Source: Bacteroidales bacterium (GTDB taxonomy: Bacteria > Bacteroidota > Bacteroidia > Bacteroidales > WCHB1-69). From it: a stretch of DNA of 64,000 nucleotides. Location of the stretch: contig JAKSMI010000001.1 of NCBI GenBank assembly GCA_024400635.1, positions 629,534-693,533 of the forward strand, written 5' to 3'. Made by a program: the position numbers and the translations under genes. Under the pieces are notes generated by a model. It ran no database searches and had not been told where the DNA came from. It was given only the letters and a program-made list of their open reading frames with translations. Shown here one piece after another: positions 1 to 9,436 of this stretch (the stretch's first letter is position 1; each line of letters begins with the position of its first letter).

Positions 1-1
1 G

Positions 2-2251
2 ACGTTGGTTTTAGTTGGTGATTTCAAGACTCAAGAAGCCATCAACATTCTCAACAACACATGGTGCGCCAACGTAACCAACAATCCCAAAGGTGGCAAT
101 GCCTATTTTACGCCCGACAACGACAAGAAAAAAGATCTTTCCAATCCTGACAAATTCAAGAAAAATAGAGAAAAAAAGCCAGCTAAAAAACCGCTGCCGC
201 CAGTACAGAAATTTCAAGGCCGACAAGTGATCACTACAGCCCAAACGCCCATTAAAACAGGTTGCATCCTCTACCAAACCGTTCCTTCCAAAAATATGGA
301 TGCCACATTACTGGATTTGTGTACAAGCATTTTAAGTAACAGTTCCTCAACAGGATTAATCGACCGGCTTTGCAACGACCATCAATTGTACGCTGCTTCT
401 TGCTACAACAATTCACTTTGTGAAGCAGGGCTTTTGGAAATCAATTACTATCCCTTAATCGAAGGTCAGACCCATGAGCAAGCAGAAGAACTTATCAATC
501 AGTGTATCAACAGATTGAAAAGAGGCGATTTTAGCGAACAACTGTTTGAAGCTGTTAAAATGAACTATTTGAAAGACCAACAGCAGGGTTTAGAAAGCAT
601 GTATATGAAGTTTTTCAACATCCTGTTTTTGGATATTGACAATAAGACGGTTGCCGATTATGAAAAAGAACTGGAAATGGTTAAGCAACTTAAAAAGAGC
701 GATTTGGTTGATATTGCCAATAAATATTTTGGTGAAAACGTGCTGATTTACCGCTCGGATGTTGGCAGCAAAAAGACAAAAACCATTGAAAAGCCATCCT
801 GGAAGCCCATTACAGCACAAAACACAGACAAACATTCGGAATTTGCTTTGAGTTTGGACCGCTACAATTCAATTCCTTCAAAAATTCAAAGAATCGATTT
901 TGAGAAAGACGTTGCCACTGTACCCATCACCAATGCCTACAAAATGTATGCTGTCAAAAATCCTTGCAACGATATTTTTAATCTGAATTTGATTTTCGAT
1001 TACGGCACCATCAACGAACCCAATTTGGAATACGCCATCGATTATTTTGAGTTGCAAGGCACCGATAGAAAGTCTTTCGACGAATTCAGTCTGGAACTGC
1101 AAGCGCTTGGCGGAAGTATGGACTTATATGTATCTGACAACACCCTGACGATTGCCATTACGGGTTTCGACAAGGATTTTGCGAAAATCATGGCCTTGTG
1201 CAGCGAAAAGCTCAACAATCCGGGCAATGACGAGAGAAAAATCGACATTTTAGTTGAAAACCATGCCAACATGTTGAAAACGATGAAAGAAGACTGTGGT
1301 CAAATGGGACAGGCCTTATACTACTACGCTGCCTACGGTAACAATTCCCCTTTCCTGATGATGCCTACCACAATGCAAGTGAAGAAATTTAAAGGTCAGG
1401 ATTTATTGGATTTGATTCGAGAAGCCATGACGAAACCGGGGCACGCCACCTTTGCCGGCAATGTTGAAAGATCCACTGTGGTGAAAACCATCAATCAATG
1501 CTTTGCGCTCTTCAGAACATCAAAGAAGCACCCGGAATTAAAATTGAAGGCCATTGATGCCGACGATGCCAATAATGCCAACAAAAATTACAAAGTTCGC
1601 CCCGTCGAAAATTACAATGCACCAATAGTTTACGTATTACACAGTCCAAAATTCATCCAGAGCAACATCTACTTCTACATTTCAGGCAAAACCATTGACG
1701 AAGGAAATAAAGTAAAATCCTTACTCTTCAATGAATATTATGATGGCGGCATGAATAGTGTTATCTTTCAGAATATCAGAGAATTACGTTCGTTAGGTTA
1801 TTCTGCTTACGGTGCATTTAACTATGATCATTTAGACCGCCGCAATTCTTATACGACTGCTTATTTAGGAACACAGTCCGACAAAACCATTGATGGCATC
1901 AAAGCAATGAGTGAATTGCTGAAGACCTTCTACCTACAACCCGAAAAATTTGATGTTGCCAAGCAGTCATTGGTAAAACAATACGAATCCAACTATATCA
2001 GTTTCAGAAGGATTCCAGAACAAGTCTATCAGTGGGAATTGGAAGGTTATGATAGTGATCCCAGACCGATGTACACTTCCATGCTGATTAAATTTCAGCC
2101 TGAAGACATCCAAGCCTTCTTTAATGCCAACATCGGCAAACGTCCGATTGTGATTACCATTGCTGGCAACATGAACCGTATCAACAAGAAACAATTGTCA
2201 AAGTTTGGCAAGGTTAGCTTCTTAGAATTTAACGATGTTTTGAACAACTAA
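2..2251 (+). CDS. M16 family metallopeptidase, C-terminal part (5' end outside window)
   Basis: The reading frame is already open at the left edge, so this is the last ~749 residues of a longer protein. It begins at VLVGDF, the strand that follows the first catalytic half in M16 (insulinase/pitrilysin-like) peptidases. The zinc motif HxxEH must therefore lie upstream of the window. The rest has the usual M16 layout: the remainder of one active-type repeat, a linker rich in Lys and Pro (about residues 45-70), then two more LuxS/MPP-like folds including IRELRSLGYSAYGAF (near residue 595), typical of the inactive half. Two-repeat periplasmic M16 proteins in Bacteroidota are about 900-970 residues, which fits. 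They degrade peptides in the envelope. An OppB-type permease follows after 12 bases, suggesting a peptide-related operon. Family confident; substrate unknown. Confidence 0.85.
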   Translation, partial: TLVLVGDFKTQEAINILNNTWCANVTNNPKGGNAYFTPDNDKKKDLSNPDKFKKNREKKPAKKPLPPVQKFQGRQVITTAQTPIKTGCILYQTVPSKNMDATLLDLCTSILSNSSSTGLIDRLCNDHQLYAASCYNNSLCEAGLLEINYYPLIEGQTHEQAEELINQCINRLKRGDFSEQLFEAVKMNYLKDQQQGLESMYMKFFNILFLDIDNKTVADYEKELEMVKQLKKSDLVDIANKYFGENVLIYRSDVGSKKTKTIEKPSWKPITAQNTDKHSEFALSLDRYNSIPSKIQRIDFEKDVATVPITNAYKMYAVKNPCNDIFNLNLIFDYGTINEPNLEYAIDYFELQGTDRKSFDEFSLELQALGGSMDLYVSDNTLTIAITGFDKDFAKIMALCSEKLNNPGNDERKIDILVENHANMLKTMKEDCGQMGQALYYYAAYGNNSPFLMMPTTMQVKKFKGQDLLDLIREAMTKPGHATFAGNVERSTVVKTINQCFALFRTSKKHPELKLKAIDADDANNANKNYKVRPVENYNAPIVYVLHSPKFIQSNIYFYISGKTIDEGNKVKSLLFNEYYDGGMNSVIFQNIRELRSLGYSAYGAFNYDHLDRRNSYTTAYLGTQSDKTIDGIKAMSELLKTFYLQPEKFDVAKQSLVKQYESNYISFRRIPEQVYQWELEGYDSDPRPMYTSMLIKFQPEDIQAFFNANIGKRPIVITIAGNMNRINKKQLSKFGKVSFLEFNDVLNN

Positions 2252-2263
2252 CAATTCCTATTG

Positions 2264-3343
2264 ATGGCACGCTATATCCTTAAAAAGTTTCTCTATGGTT
2301 TGCTCCTTCTGTTAGGAGTGATAACTTTAGTGTTCTTTTTGTTCACGGTTTTGCCGTCTGATCCTGCGAGAATGATGATGGGACAGCGTAGCGATATTGC
2401 CACAGAAGAAGCCATCCGTAAAGAGATGGGGCTGGACCTGCCCATTGGCGTTCAGTATCTTGCGTACCTCAACGATCTATCCCCCATTTCATGGCACCGC
2501 ACTGACGATCCTGATTCGTTTTGGTTTTTGGACGATAACGACTATAGCTACGTTAACATCTGCTCTTTCAGCACCTCAAGCATCGTGCTGAAAAAACCTT
2601 TTCTGCGCCGTTCCTATCAAAGCAAGCGTCAAGTTTCTGAAATTCTGACTGAAGCGTTCCCGAAAACCGCCATCCTTGCGGTTGTATCCATCTTCTTTGC
2701 CATGATTGTTGGCATTATCATTGGCATTCTATGCGCGGTTTTCAATGGTACTTGGTTCGACAAAATTAGTTTTTTCTTTTCCGTCCTGGGAATGTCGCTG
2801 CCGTCATTTTTTGCCGCCATCCTCTTTGCCTGGGTTTTCGCCTTCCTACTATCGGACTGGACAGGTCTCAGCATGTTTGGCAGTCTGTACACCGTTGACA
2901 ATTATGGAAGCGGATCTTATATTGATTGGAAAAATCTAATTTTACCTGCTGTCACATTGGGTATCAGGCCTTTGGCTGTGGTTGTTGAACTGACAAAAAA
3001 TTCCATTTTGGATGTTTTGTCGCAAGATTATATTCGCACCGCCAAAGCGAAGGGACTTTCTTACAGCAAAATTTTGATTCATCACTCCTTAAAAAATGCC
3101 TTAAATCCTGTTGTCACAGCTATTTCGGGGTGGTTGGCAGGTTTATTGGCTGGGGCAGTTTTTGTGGAATACATCTTCGACTGGAAAGGGATGGGCGTTG
3201 TTATCGTGGATGCTCTTGACAAATACGACTTCCCTGTCGTAATGGGCTCTTTGCTCTATGTTGCGGTCATTTTGGTGTTTATTAACGTGATATGCGACAT
3301 TATCTATGGCTGGTTGGATCCTCGCGTATCTCTTTCCGCATAA
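2264..3343 (+). CDS. ABC transporter permease, DppB/OppB type
   Basis: Inner-membrane permease of the dipeptide/oligopeptide family, 359 residues. It has an N-terminal membrane segment (LLLLLGVITLVFFLFTVLP), the family's SDPARMMMGQ stretch, a periplasmic insertion of ~90 residues, then five further hydrophobic segments. The EAA loop that docks the ATPase reads DYIRTAKAKGLSYSKIL. I start at the ATG at 2264 rather than the TTG one codon earlier. No partner DppC permease, ATPase or solute-binding protein lies in the window, so it is an orphan half here. It sits between an M16 peptidase and ApbE on the same strand with gaps of about 12 bases, so the three are probably co-transcribed. Transport of peptides is inferred from the family only. 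Confidence 0.85.
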   Translation: MARYILKKFLYGLLLLLGVITLVFFLFTVLPSDPARMMMGQRSDIATEEAIRKEMGLDLPIGVQYLAYLNDLSPISWHRTDDPDSFWFLDDNDYSYVNICSFSTSSIVLKKPFLRRSYQSKRQVSEILTEAFPKTAILAVVSIFFAMIVGIIIGILCAVFNGTWFDKISFFFSVLGMSLPSFFAAILFAWVFAFLLSDWTGLSMFGSLYTVDNYGSGSYIDWKNLILPAVTLGIRPLAVVVELTKNSILDVLSQDYIRTAKAKGLSYSKILIHHSLKNALNPVVTAISGWLAGLLAGAVFVEYIFDWKGMGVVIVDALDKYDFPVVMGSLLYVAVILVFINVICDIIYGWLDPRVSLSA

Positions 3344-3355
3344 TATTTTTCTGAA

Positions 3356-4336
3356 ATGAAATCTAAAATTTCCATTTTGTTCCTTTGCTTGTGCATATTT
3401 TTCTCTGCATGCAGCGATTTACAATTTCAGCATATTGACGGCAGCGCCTTCGGCACCTACTACGCCATCACTTACAAGGGCAAAGCCAATCCGACTTTGC
3501 AACAAAGTGTGGATTCCATCCTCAAAGACCTCGACAATACCTTTTCGGTTTTCAATCCATCTTCTATGATTAACAAAGTCAATCATAATGAGGATATTAT
3601 CTTAAATGAAGACTTTCTGAATGTGTTAAATCTTTCTATGGAAGTAGCCGATAAAACCGGCGGCGCTTTTGACATTACGATTGAACCCCTTGTGGAATTG
3701 TGGGGATTTGGAAAAGACAAGCGTTCCACAAAAATCACTGCTGAAATCATTGATTCTGTCAAACAGCACGTTGGTTTTCATAAAATTGCTGTTGACAAAC
3801 GCAAAATAGTGAAAGAAGATTCTCTTATCCAACTGAATTTCAATGCGATAGCAAAAGGATATGCCGTAGATAAGATTGCCGATTTTCTCGTTGCAAAAGG
3901 ATATAAAAACTGTATAGTAGATATTGGTGGGGAAATTGTGGCCAAAGGAAAAAAATACAACGATACCGAGTGGAACATTGGTTTGCAGGCTCCCACGGTT
4001 ACCCGCGACGGCGAGATGCGCGCTTCACAAACCTTTCATTTGAAGGATCAGGCGGTAGCTACCTCGGGCAATTACCGTAACTACTTTGAAGAAAATGGGG
4101 AACGCTACGCCCATATCATCGACCCGCAAACGGGATACAGCGAAAAGAGCAATCTGCTGAGTGTTTCAGTCATTGCAGACCATTGTGTGGTTGCCGATGC
4201 CTACGCCACTGCGTTTATGGTGATGGGGTTGGAAAAGACCAAGAGTTTTTTGTCAATTCATCCGGAATTGAGTTGCATTTTCATTTACGACCAGCACGGC
4301 GAATTACAGACCGAATATTATAATATTTCCAAGTAG
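3356..4336 (+). CDS. apbE: FAD:protein FMN transferase (ApbE), lipoprotein
   Basis: Transfers FMN from FAD covalently to a Thr/Ser of partner flavoproteins such as RnfG/NqrC subunits, in the periplasm. The 326-residue protein has an SPII signal with lipobox FSAC (Cys19), then the ApbE fold: GTYYAITYKG, the SVFNPSSMINKVN flavin region, GGAFDITIEPLVELWGFG, NFNAIAKGYAVD, DIGGEIVAKG, and a C-terminal HIIDPQTGY. All are family hallmarks and the length is normal. It begins 12 bases after the permease gene and ends at a strong hairpin (4344-4376). No Rnf/Nqr target genes are in the window. Confidence 0.93.
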   Translation: MKSKISILFLCLCIFFSACSDLQFQHIDGSAFGTYYAITYKGKANPTLQQSVDSILKDLDNTFSVFNPSSMINKVNHNEDIILNEDFLNVLNLSMEVADKTGGAFDITIEPLVELWGFGKDKRSTKITAEIIDSVKQHVGFHKIAVDKRKIVKEDSLIQLNFNAIAKGYAVDKIADFLVAKGYKNCIVDIGGEIVAKGKKYNDTEWNIGLQAPTVTRDGEMRASQTFHLKDQAVATSGNYRNYFEENGERYAHIIDPQTGYSEKSNLLSVSVIADHCVVADAYATAFMVMGLEKTKSFLSIHPELSCIFIYDQHGELQTEYYNISK

Positions 4337-4343
4337 AAAAATA

Positions 4344-4376
4344 CAAGAGGGGCTTGCCGTTGGCAAGCCCCTCTTG
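4344..4376. terminator. Bidirectional hairpin terminator
   Basis: A perfect 15-bp stem, CAAGAGGGGCTTGCC paired with GGCAAGCCCCTCTTG, closes a GTT loop. It lies between the convergent apbE (+) and aminotransferase (-) genes and can serve both. The + side is preceded by an A-run, which gives a U-run on the minus transcript. Confidence 0.85.
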
Positions 4377-4398
4377 ATATCAAAAATCGAATTCTCTT

Positions 4399-5631
4399 TT
4401 ATTTCAGATTTTCAACGGCCACTTTAATACGGCGGCATGCTTCTTTCAAGTTGGCTTCTGAAGTTGCGTATGAAAGACGTATGCAGTTGTCATCGCCGAA
4501 GGCTGCACCTTGGACCAAAGCCACATTAGCATCATAAAGAATGTACATGCAAAGATCTGTTGAATTTTCAATCTTGGTTTTCTTATAGGTTGCAGCAAAA
4601 ATTGAATCGGCAGGCACGTTTTTTCCGTAAAGAGCAGCAACATCGGGGAAGAAATAGAATGCACCTTGAGGCAAACGGACCTTGAATCCAGGAATTTCTT
4701 TCAGCAAATCGTAAACCATATCTCGACGAGCTTTAAACGTGTTGCGCATATCAATGATATCCTTCGATGTCTCTGGGTCAAGTTCCATAGCTTTGATAGT
4801 AGCACGCTGAGCGATAGAGCAAGTTCCAGAAGTTACCTGACCTTGGAGTTTTTTGCAAGCCTTGGCAATCTTGGCAGGAGCCGCAATGAAACCGATACGC
4901 CAACCCGTCATAGCGAAACCTTTAGCCACACCGTTCACTGTAATCACCTGATCTTTAATGAAATCAAACTGCGCGATGCTCTCATGTTTGCCTTGGAAAT
5001 TGATGTGCTCATAAATTTCGTCAGCCATGATGATGATTTGAGGATAATCTTTTACCACTTCTGCAATACTGCGGAGTTCTTCTTTGGAATACAACATCCC
5101 TGTAGGATTTGAAGGGCTGCTGAACATGATGAGTTTTGTTTTGTCAGTAATGGCAGCCTTCAACTGAGAGGCAGTGATTTTAAAGTCGTTTTCAATTTTA
5201 GCAGGAATAAAAACACATTTACCTCCGGCAACCTTGGCAATTTCTCGGTAAGAAACCCAGTAAGGAGCGGGAATGATAACCTCGTCGCCAGGATTTACCA
5301 ATGCCATAACCAACTGGTAGATAGACTGTTTAGCACCAGTGGAAACAACAATCTGATTGGTTTCATAATCCAGATTATTGTCTCTTTTAAATTTATGACT
5401 AATAGCTTTCAGCAATTCTGGATAACCAGGCACTGGAGGATAGTGAGTCCAGTTTTCATCGATGGCCTGCTTAGCATATTCCTTAACACTTTCGGGCGTG
5501 TTGAAGTCGGGTTCGCCAATGCTGAGACTGATGACATCCTTACCTTGTTCTTTCAATTCGCGAGCGATCTGAGTCATTGCCAGCGTTTCAGATTCGCCCA
5601 TTGCCAAAATTCTTTCAGATAAAATTTCCAT
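4399..5631 (-). CDS. Aspartate/aromatic-type aminotransferase (class I, PLP)
   Basis: Fold-type I pyridoxal-phosphate aminotransferase of the subgroup that makes aspartate from oxaloacetate and glutamate in many bacteria. The 410-residue protein starts at MEILSERILAMGESET; the upstream in-frame extension is rejected because a promoter-like box (5667-5674) lies inside it. Visible features: YPPVPGYPELLKAI, STGAKQSIYQL (100-loop), PAPYW (Tyr124), SSPSNPTG, ADEIYEHI, PLP lysine K237 in AKGFAMTGWRIGF, and the C-terminal CIRLSYATS carrying the substrate-carboxylate Arg. The Ser usually preceding the lysine is Ala here. Monocistronic. Exact substrate range cannot be fixed from sequence. Confidence 0.9.
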   Translation of the reverse strand: MEILSERILAMGESETLAMTQIARELKEQGKDVISLSIGEPDFNTPESVKEYAKQAIDENWTHYPPVPGYPELLKAISHKFKRDNNLDYETNQIVVSTGAKQSIYQLVMALVNPGDEVIIPAPYWVSYREIAKVAGGKCVFIPAKIENDFKITASQLKAAITDKTKLIMFSSPSNPTGMLYSKEELRSIAEVVKDYPQIIIMADEIYEHINFQGKHESIAQFDFIKDQVITVNGVAKGFAMTGWRIGFIAAPAKIAKACKKLQGQVTSGTCSIAQRATIKAMELDPETSKDIIDMRNTFKARRDMVYDLLKEIPGFKVRLPQGAFYFFPDVAALYGKNVPADSIFAATYKKTKIENSTDLCMYILYDANVALVQGAAFGDDNCIRLSYATSEANLKEACRRIKVAVENLK

Positions 5632-5666
5632 ATTAATATTAGTTTTTATTGTTTCCCATAAAAATG

Positions 5667-5674
5667 CAAAGTTA
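5667..5674 (-). promoter_or_regulatory. Putative -7 box for the aminotransferase gene
   Basis: On the minus strand the octamer reads TAACTTTG, matching the Bacteroidota -7 consensus TAnnTTTG, about 35 bases before the start codon. No convincing -33 TTTG is present at standard spacing. Confidence 0.45.
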
Positions 5675-5763
5675 CACAAAAAAATCGAATTGGCAATGAA
5701 GCCAATGATTTCTAAAAATAAACTTCTGGCTGTTCTAACTGTCATAATTATTGATAATTTCCT

Positions 5764-5771
5764 TATTTTTG
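5764..5771 (+). promoter_or_regulatory. Putative -7 box for the His-rich gene and tilS operon
   Basis: TATTTTTG followed by C matches TAnnTTTG and lies 28 bases before the ATG at 5800. A clear -33 element is not visible. Confidence 0.45.
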
Positions 5772-5799
5772 CATTTTATTCATTCAAATTTTTAGTGTA

Positions 5800-6381
5800 A
5801 TGAAAAAAGAATTGATATTACTGTTTTCCTGCCTATTTCTCATTGGCAATATGGTAATTGCGCAACCCAGACACAACTCAAACCACCCACAAGACAACCA
5901 TCTTTCTGGTGTACAGCATCAACCAGCCGGACAACATGATCCAAACCATATTCCACAGCATCAACCAGGGCAATCTCATACACAAGCCTGTCATAATTCA
6001 GGGCACCGTCCAACACACAACGACAGAGGCCTTCATCACAACAATTGGATGCCCAATCACCAACCCTGTCCGCACCCCAATTATCATCCGTCGCCAGTTT
6101 ATTGCACTGATGCTGAATGTAATCATATTTTCAAGGAACTGAAAAACGAGAATTTTGACGACAACCGTCTGCGCCTGGCTGAAACTTTTGTACAAGTAAA
6201 AATGATGTCAGCCATACAAATACGCAAACTGGCAACTTCCTTCACTTTTGAATCCAATAAACTCGAATTCTTAGAATTCGCCTACGCCTTTTGCGTAGAT
6301 AAGCCCAATTATTATGTTTGCCGCGATGTTTTGAAATTCAGAACAGACCAAGACAAACTCTTAGAATTTATCAGATATTAA
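5800..6381 (+). CDS. Secreted His-rich protein with DUF4476 domain
   Basis: 193 residues. A signal peptide (MKKELILLFSCLFLIGNMVIA, cut near residue 21) is followed by a low-complexity stretch of ~75 residues with about 16 His plus many Asn, Gln and Pro. The C-terminal ~90 residues match the DUF4476 pattern of Bacteroidota secreted proteins: a helical block with LRLAETFVQVKMMSAIQI, FTFESNKLEFLEFAY and a closing KLLEFIRY. The function of DUF4476 is unknown. The His-rich arm could bind divalent metals (inference). The stop overlaps the tilS start (TAATG), so the two are translationally coupled. Confidence 0.8.
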   Translation: MKKELILLFSCLFLIGNMVIAQPRHNSNHPQDNHLSGVQHQPAGQHDPNHIPQHQPGQSHTQACHNSGHRPTHNDRGLHHNNWMPNHQPCPHPNYHPSPVYCTDAECNHIFKELKNENFDDNRLRLAETFVQVKMMSAIQIRKLATSFTFESNKLEFLEFAYAFCVDKPNYYVCRDVLKFRTDQDKLLEFIRY

Positions 6382-7715
6382 TGCAGGAATCATTTGAAAA
6401 TAATCTGCATCGTTTAGTGCCAGATGCGGCGAATAAAAAGTTCCTGCTGGCCGTAAGCGGCGGCGCCGACTCGTCGGTGATGGCCTATCTTTTCCATTCG
6501 GCAAAACTGCAATTTGCCATCGCCCACTGCAATTTTCATCTTAGGGGCGATGATGCCAATAAAGATATGATGTTGGTCAGAAAAATGGCCACAAACTTCA
6601 ACGTGCTGTATTTTGAAAACGAGTTCGACACCCTTGAAATACAATACAATTCGGGCAAATCCATTGAAATAGTTGCGCGTGAATTACGTTACCATTGGTT
6701 TCGAGAAATTTGCAAAGAGCATAATTTCGATTACATTGTCACGGCACATAATGCCAACGACAACGTGGAAACCTTTCTTCTGAATACCTGCCGTGGAACT
6801 GGTATCAAAGGTTTATGCGGAATTCCAGAATGTGCTCATGGAATACTTCGCCCCATGCTGATTTTTTCTTCGAAGGAAATAAGACTATTTGCTCAAAATC
6901 AACAGATTGAATACAGGAATGACCAGAGCAATTTCTCCGAAATTTATCAAAGAAACAAAATCCGACTTTCCGTCATTCCCAAGCTTGAAGAAATCAACCC
7001 GGAATTCATTTCAACGTTCTGCCGCAACAACCGCTTACTCAATGCCCAGAACAATTTCTATCGAAATCAAATTCAAAATATTATCAATCAGATAATTAAA
7101 AAAGAAAATGAAAGAATCTTAATATCTATTGAACAACTAAATTCATTTCAAGACAACGAATTGATTTTCTATGAAATATTGCTTCCCTATGGCTTTTCTC
7201 CCAAGATGATTCAGCAAATTTGGAATAACCGAAATCAAGATTCAGGAAAAAAATTCTATTCGGAAAAACATTATCTCATCAAAGATAGACAATTTTACAT
7301 TCTTTCAAAAACTGAAGAAAACATTATTGATAATCAGGTTTTTAAAGATGAAAAAGATCTTGAGAAACTTCAAGAATTTGGCTTTAAAATTGAGAAAAAA
7401 ACAGTTGAGGGGCCAATAAGTTTCGAAAAAGACAACCATCTTTGTTATGTTGATGCTCAGAAATTAAAATTTCCCTTAACTTTGCGGACTTGGAAAGAGG
7501 GGGATTTTTTCTATCCCTTAGGCGTGAAAGGGAAGCAAAAACTGAGCGATTTTTTTAATAATCGTAAAATTGACATTATTAACAAACATAAAATCAAGAT
7601 ATTATGCTCTAGGGAAGAAATTGTATGGTTGGTAGGTTTTCGCAGTGACGAACGTTATAAAATTGACAAAAACACAGAATATTATTATAAATTTACATAT
7701 TATGAATCCCTTTAA
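6381..7715 (+). CDS. tilS: tRNA(Ile)-lysidine synthetase TilS
   Basis: Modifies C34 of the tRNA-Ile CAU anticodon to lysidine using ATP and lysine, so the tRNA reads AUA. The 444-residue protein has the PP-loop SGGADSS at residues 26-32, HCNFHLRGDDA, the HNANDNVETFLLN motif, RPML, a central substrate-binding region, and the C-terminal TilS domain (LRTWKEGDFFYPLGVKGKQKLSDFF, then REEIVWLVGFRSDERYKI). I use the ATG at 6381, one base overlapping the previous stop, because the upstream extension runs through that gene and the conserved sequence only begins after this Met. It overlaps the next gene by 14 bases. Confidence 0.95.
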   Translation: MQESFENNLHRLVPDAANKKFLLAVSGGADSSVMAYLFHSAKLQFAIAHCNFHLRGDDANKDMMLVRKMATNFNVLYFENEFDTLEIQYNSGKSIEIVARELRYHWFREICKEHNFDYIVTAHNANDNVETFLLNTCRGTGIKGLCGIPECAHGILRPMLIFSSKEIRLFAQNQQIEYRNDQSNFSEIYQRNKIRLSVIPKLEEINPEFISTFCRNNRLLNAQNNFYRNQIQNIINQIIKKENERILISIEQLNSFQDNELIFYEILLPYGFSPKMIQQIWNNRNQDSGKKFYSEKHYLIKDRQFYILSKTEENIIDNQVFKDEKDLEKLQEFGFKIEKKTVEGPISFEKDNHLCYVDAQKLKFPLTLRTWKEGDFFYPLGVKGKQKLSDFFNNRKIDIINKHKIKILCSREEIVWLVGFRSDERYKIDKNTEYYYKFTYYESL

Positions 7716-8226
7716 CGAAAATAAAAATCAGCGTTCTCCCTGGCTGTTAGTATTATGTATTTTCACTTTCATAGGTTCCGGCGTGAATTTTCTCACCTAT
7801 TTCATGTTGACCTTTACCAGCAACTACCTTCCACAACTGGTGGATATGTACTCACAAATGGGTATGCCACAGGAAGTTATGGATAGTTTTGAATTCATGT
7901 TAACCATCAAACCCATTAACTTTCTCATAATAGCACTTTGCTATGGTTTAGCTGTTGTCGGTGCTGCTTTTATGCTGAAAATGAACAAGTTGGGTTTTCA
8001 TTTCTATGTCATTGCCCAATTGGCATTATTTGCCATGACCAATTTGGTTATTAAAGGTATGATGTCCCAAGGCTGGACTTCCATTATGCTAACCGTAATG
8101 TTAATCTTGCTGTATGCCATGTTAATGAAAGATGTATTATTAAATCAAAATACTGATATTCAAGATTCTAACCAAGACAATAACAATCAAAATCTAGAAA
8201 GCGAAGACGAAGATGATGATGTATAG
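7702..8226 (+). CDS. Small integral membrane protein with acidic tail, unknown function
   Basis: 174 residues with four hydrophobic segments (about residues 13-36, 62-83, 92-108 and 118-134) and a C-terminal Asn/Gln/Glu/Asp-rich tail that is probably cytosolic. I do not recognise a named family. The start at 7702 (MNPFNENKNQRSPW) lies inside the end of tilS and its end overlaps the sufS start, so it belongs to a tightly packed tilS-X-sufS operon. The 3' end GAT GAT GAT GAT GTA TAG supplies the ATGs of sufS. Confidence 0.75.
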   Translation: MNPFNENKNQRSPWLLVLCIFTFIGSGVNFLTYFMLTFTSNYLPQLVDMYSQMGMPQEVMDSFEFMLTIKPINFLIIALCYGLAVVGAAFMLKMNKLGFHFYVIAQLALFAMTNLVIKGMMSQGWTSIMLTVMLILLYAMLMKDVLLNQNTDIQDSNQDNNNQNLESEDEDDDV

Positions 8227-9421
8227 GGATGATTTTAAAATACTGGACCAAAAAGTTTATGGTCGGCCGTTAGTCTATTTGGACAATGCTGCCACGACGC
8301 AGAAACCGCAAGTAGTCATTGATGCGTTACGTTCTTATTATGAACAACTTAACAGCAACATTCATCGTGGCGTTCACTATTTGAGTCAGAAGGCTACCGA
8401 TGAATTCGAGATGGCACGTGAGACTGTCAGACGTTTCATCAATGCTAAAAATTCATACGAAATCATATTCACTCGTGGTGCCACAGACTCTATCAATCTT
8501 GTTGCTGCATCCTTAGGACGCACTTGTTTGCAAGCCGGCGATGAAATCATCGTAAGTGAGATGGAACACCATGCCAACATTGTTCCATGGCAGTTCCTTT
8601 GTGAAGAGCGCGGTTGCATTCTCAAGGTCATCCCCATTAATGAAGAAGGCATTTTGCAGATTGACAAGTTGCCGGAACTCATCAGTTCGAGGACTAGGTT
8701 GCTTGCCATTACGCATGTTTCCAACACGCTCGGCACTATCAATCCGATTAAGAAAATCATCGAAATAGCTCACAATCAAAATGTTCCCGTTCTTATCGAT
8801 GGTGCGCAAGCAGTGGCTCACTGTAAGGTGGACGTACAGGACTTGGACTGTGACTTTTATTGCTTTTCTGCCCACAAGATGTACGCTCCCATGGGCATTG
8901 GCGTGATGTACGGGAAAGAGGAGTGGCTAAATAAAATGCGGCCGTACCAAGGCGGTGGCGAAATGATTAAGCAGGTTACTTTTGCCAAGACAACTTATAA
9001 CGAATTGCCTTTCAAATTTGAAGCCGGCACTCCCAGTGTAGGCGATGCCATGGGACTGAAAGTTGCCATAGACTATCTTGAAAACATTGGCATGGAGAAA
9101 ATTGCCACATATGAAAGTGAATTACTGAATTATGCCGTTGAGCGTCTCACGACGATTCCAGGAATACGGATATATGGCAATGCGCCGCAAAAATCGGCGA
9201 TTGTATCATTCAACATTGGGAAAATCCACCCATCGGATATAGGCACAATCATTGACAAGTTAGGAATTGCCGTACGCACGGGACACCACTGCACGCAACC
9301 CATCATGGACCATTTTGGCATCCCTGGAACGGTGCGTGCATCATTTGCCTTGTACAATACAAAAAAAGAAATCGACGACCTCTACGAGGCCGTCGACAGG
9401 GCTAGAATGATGTTGGAATAA
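8213..9421 (+). CDS. sufS: Cysteine desulfurase SufS
   Basis: PLP enzyme that takes sulfur from cysteine as an enzyme persulfide for Fe-S cluster assembly, class II (SufS) type. Visible: DNAATTQKP at residues 24-32, RGVHYLSQKAT, EMEHHANIVPWQ, DGAQAVAH, PLP lysine K222 in FSAHKMYAPMG, and the catalytic cysteine C360 in RTGHHCTQPIM. Length (402) is normal. Three consecutive ATGs (8213, 8216, 8219) could start it. All overlap the previous gene. No sufBCD or sufE/U lies alongside, so the rest of the pathway is elsewhere. Confidence 0.94.
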   Translation: MMMYRDDFKILDQKVYGRPLVYLDNAATTQKPQVVIDALRSYYEQLNSNIHRGVHYLSQKATDEFEMARETVRRFINAKNSYEIIFTRGATDSINLVAASLGRTCLQAGDEIIVSEMEHHANIVPWQFLCEERGCILKVIPINEEGILQIDKLPELISSRTRLLAITHVSNTLGTINPIKKIIEIAHNQNVPVLIDGAQAVAHCKVDVQDLDCDFYCFSAHKMYAPMGIGVMYGKEEWLNKMRPYQGGGEMIKQVTFAKTTYNELPFKFEAGTPSVGDAMGLKVAIDYLENIGMEKIATYESELLNYAVERLTTIPGIRIYGNAPQKSAIVSFNIGKIHPSDIGTIIDKLGIAVRTGHHCTQPIMDHFGIPGTVRASFALYNTKKEIDDLYEAVDRARMMLE

Positions 9422-9436
9422 ATATATCCCAACAAA

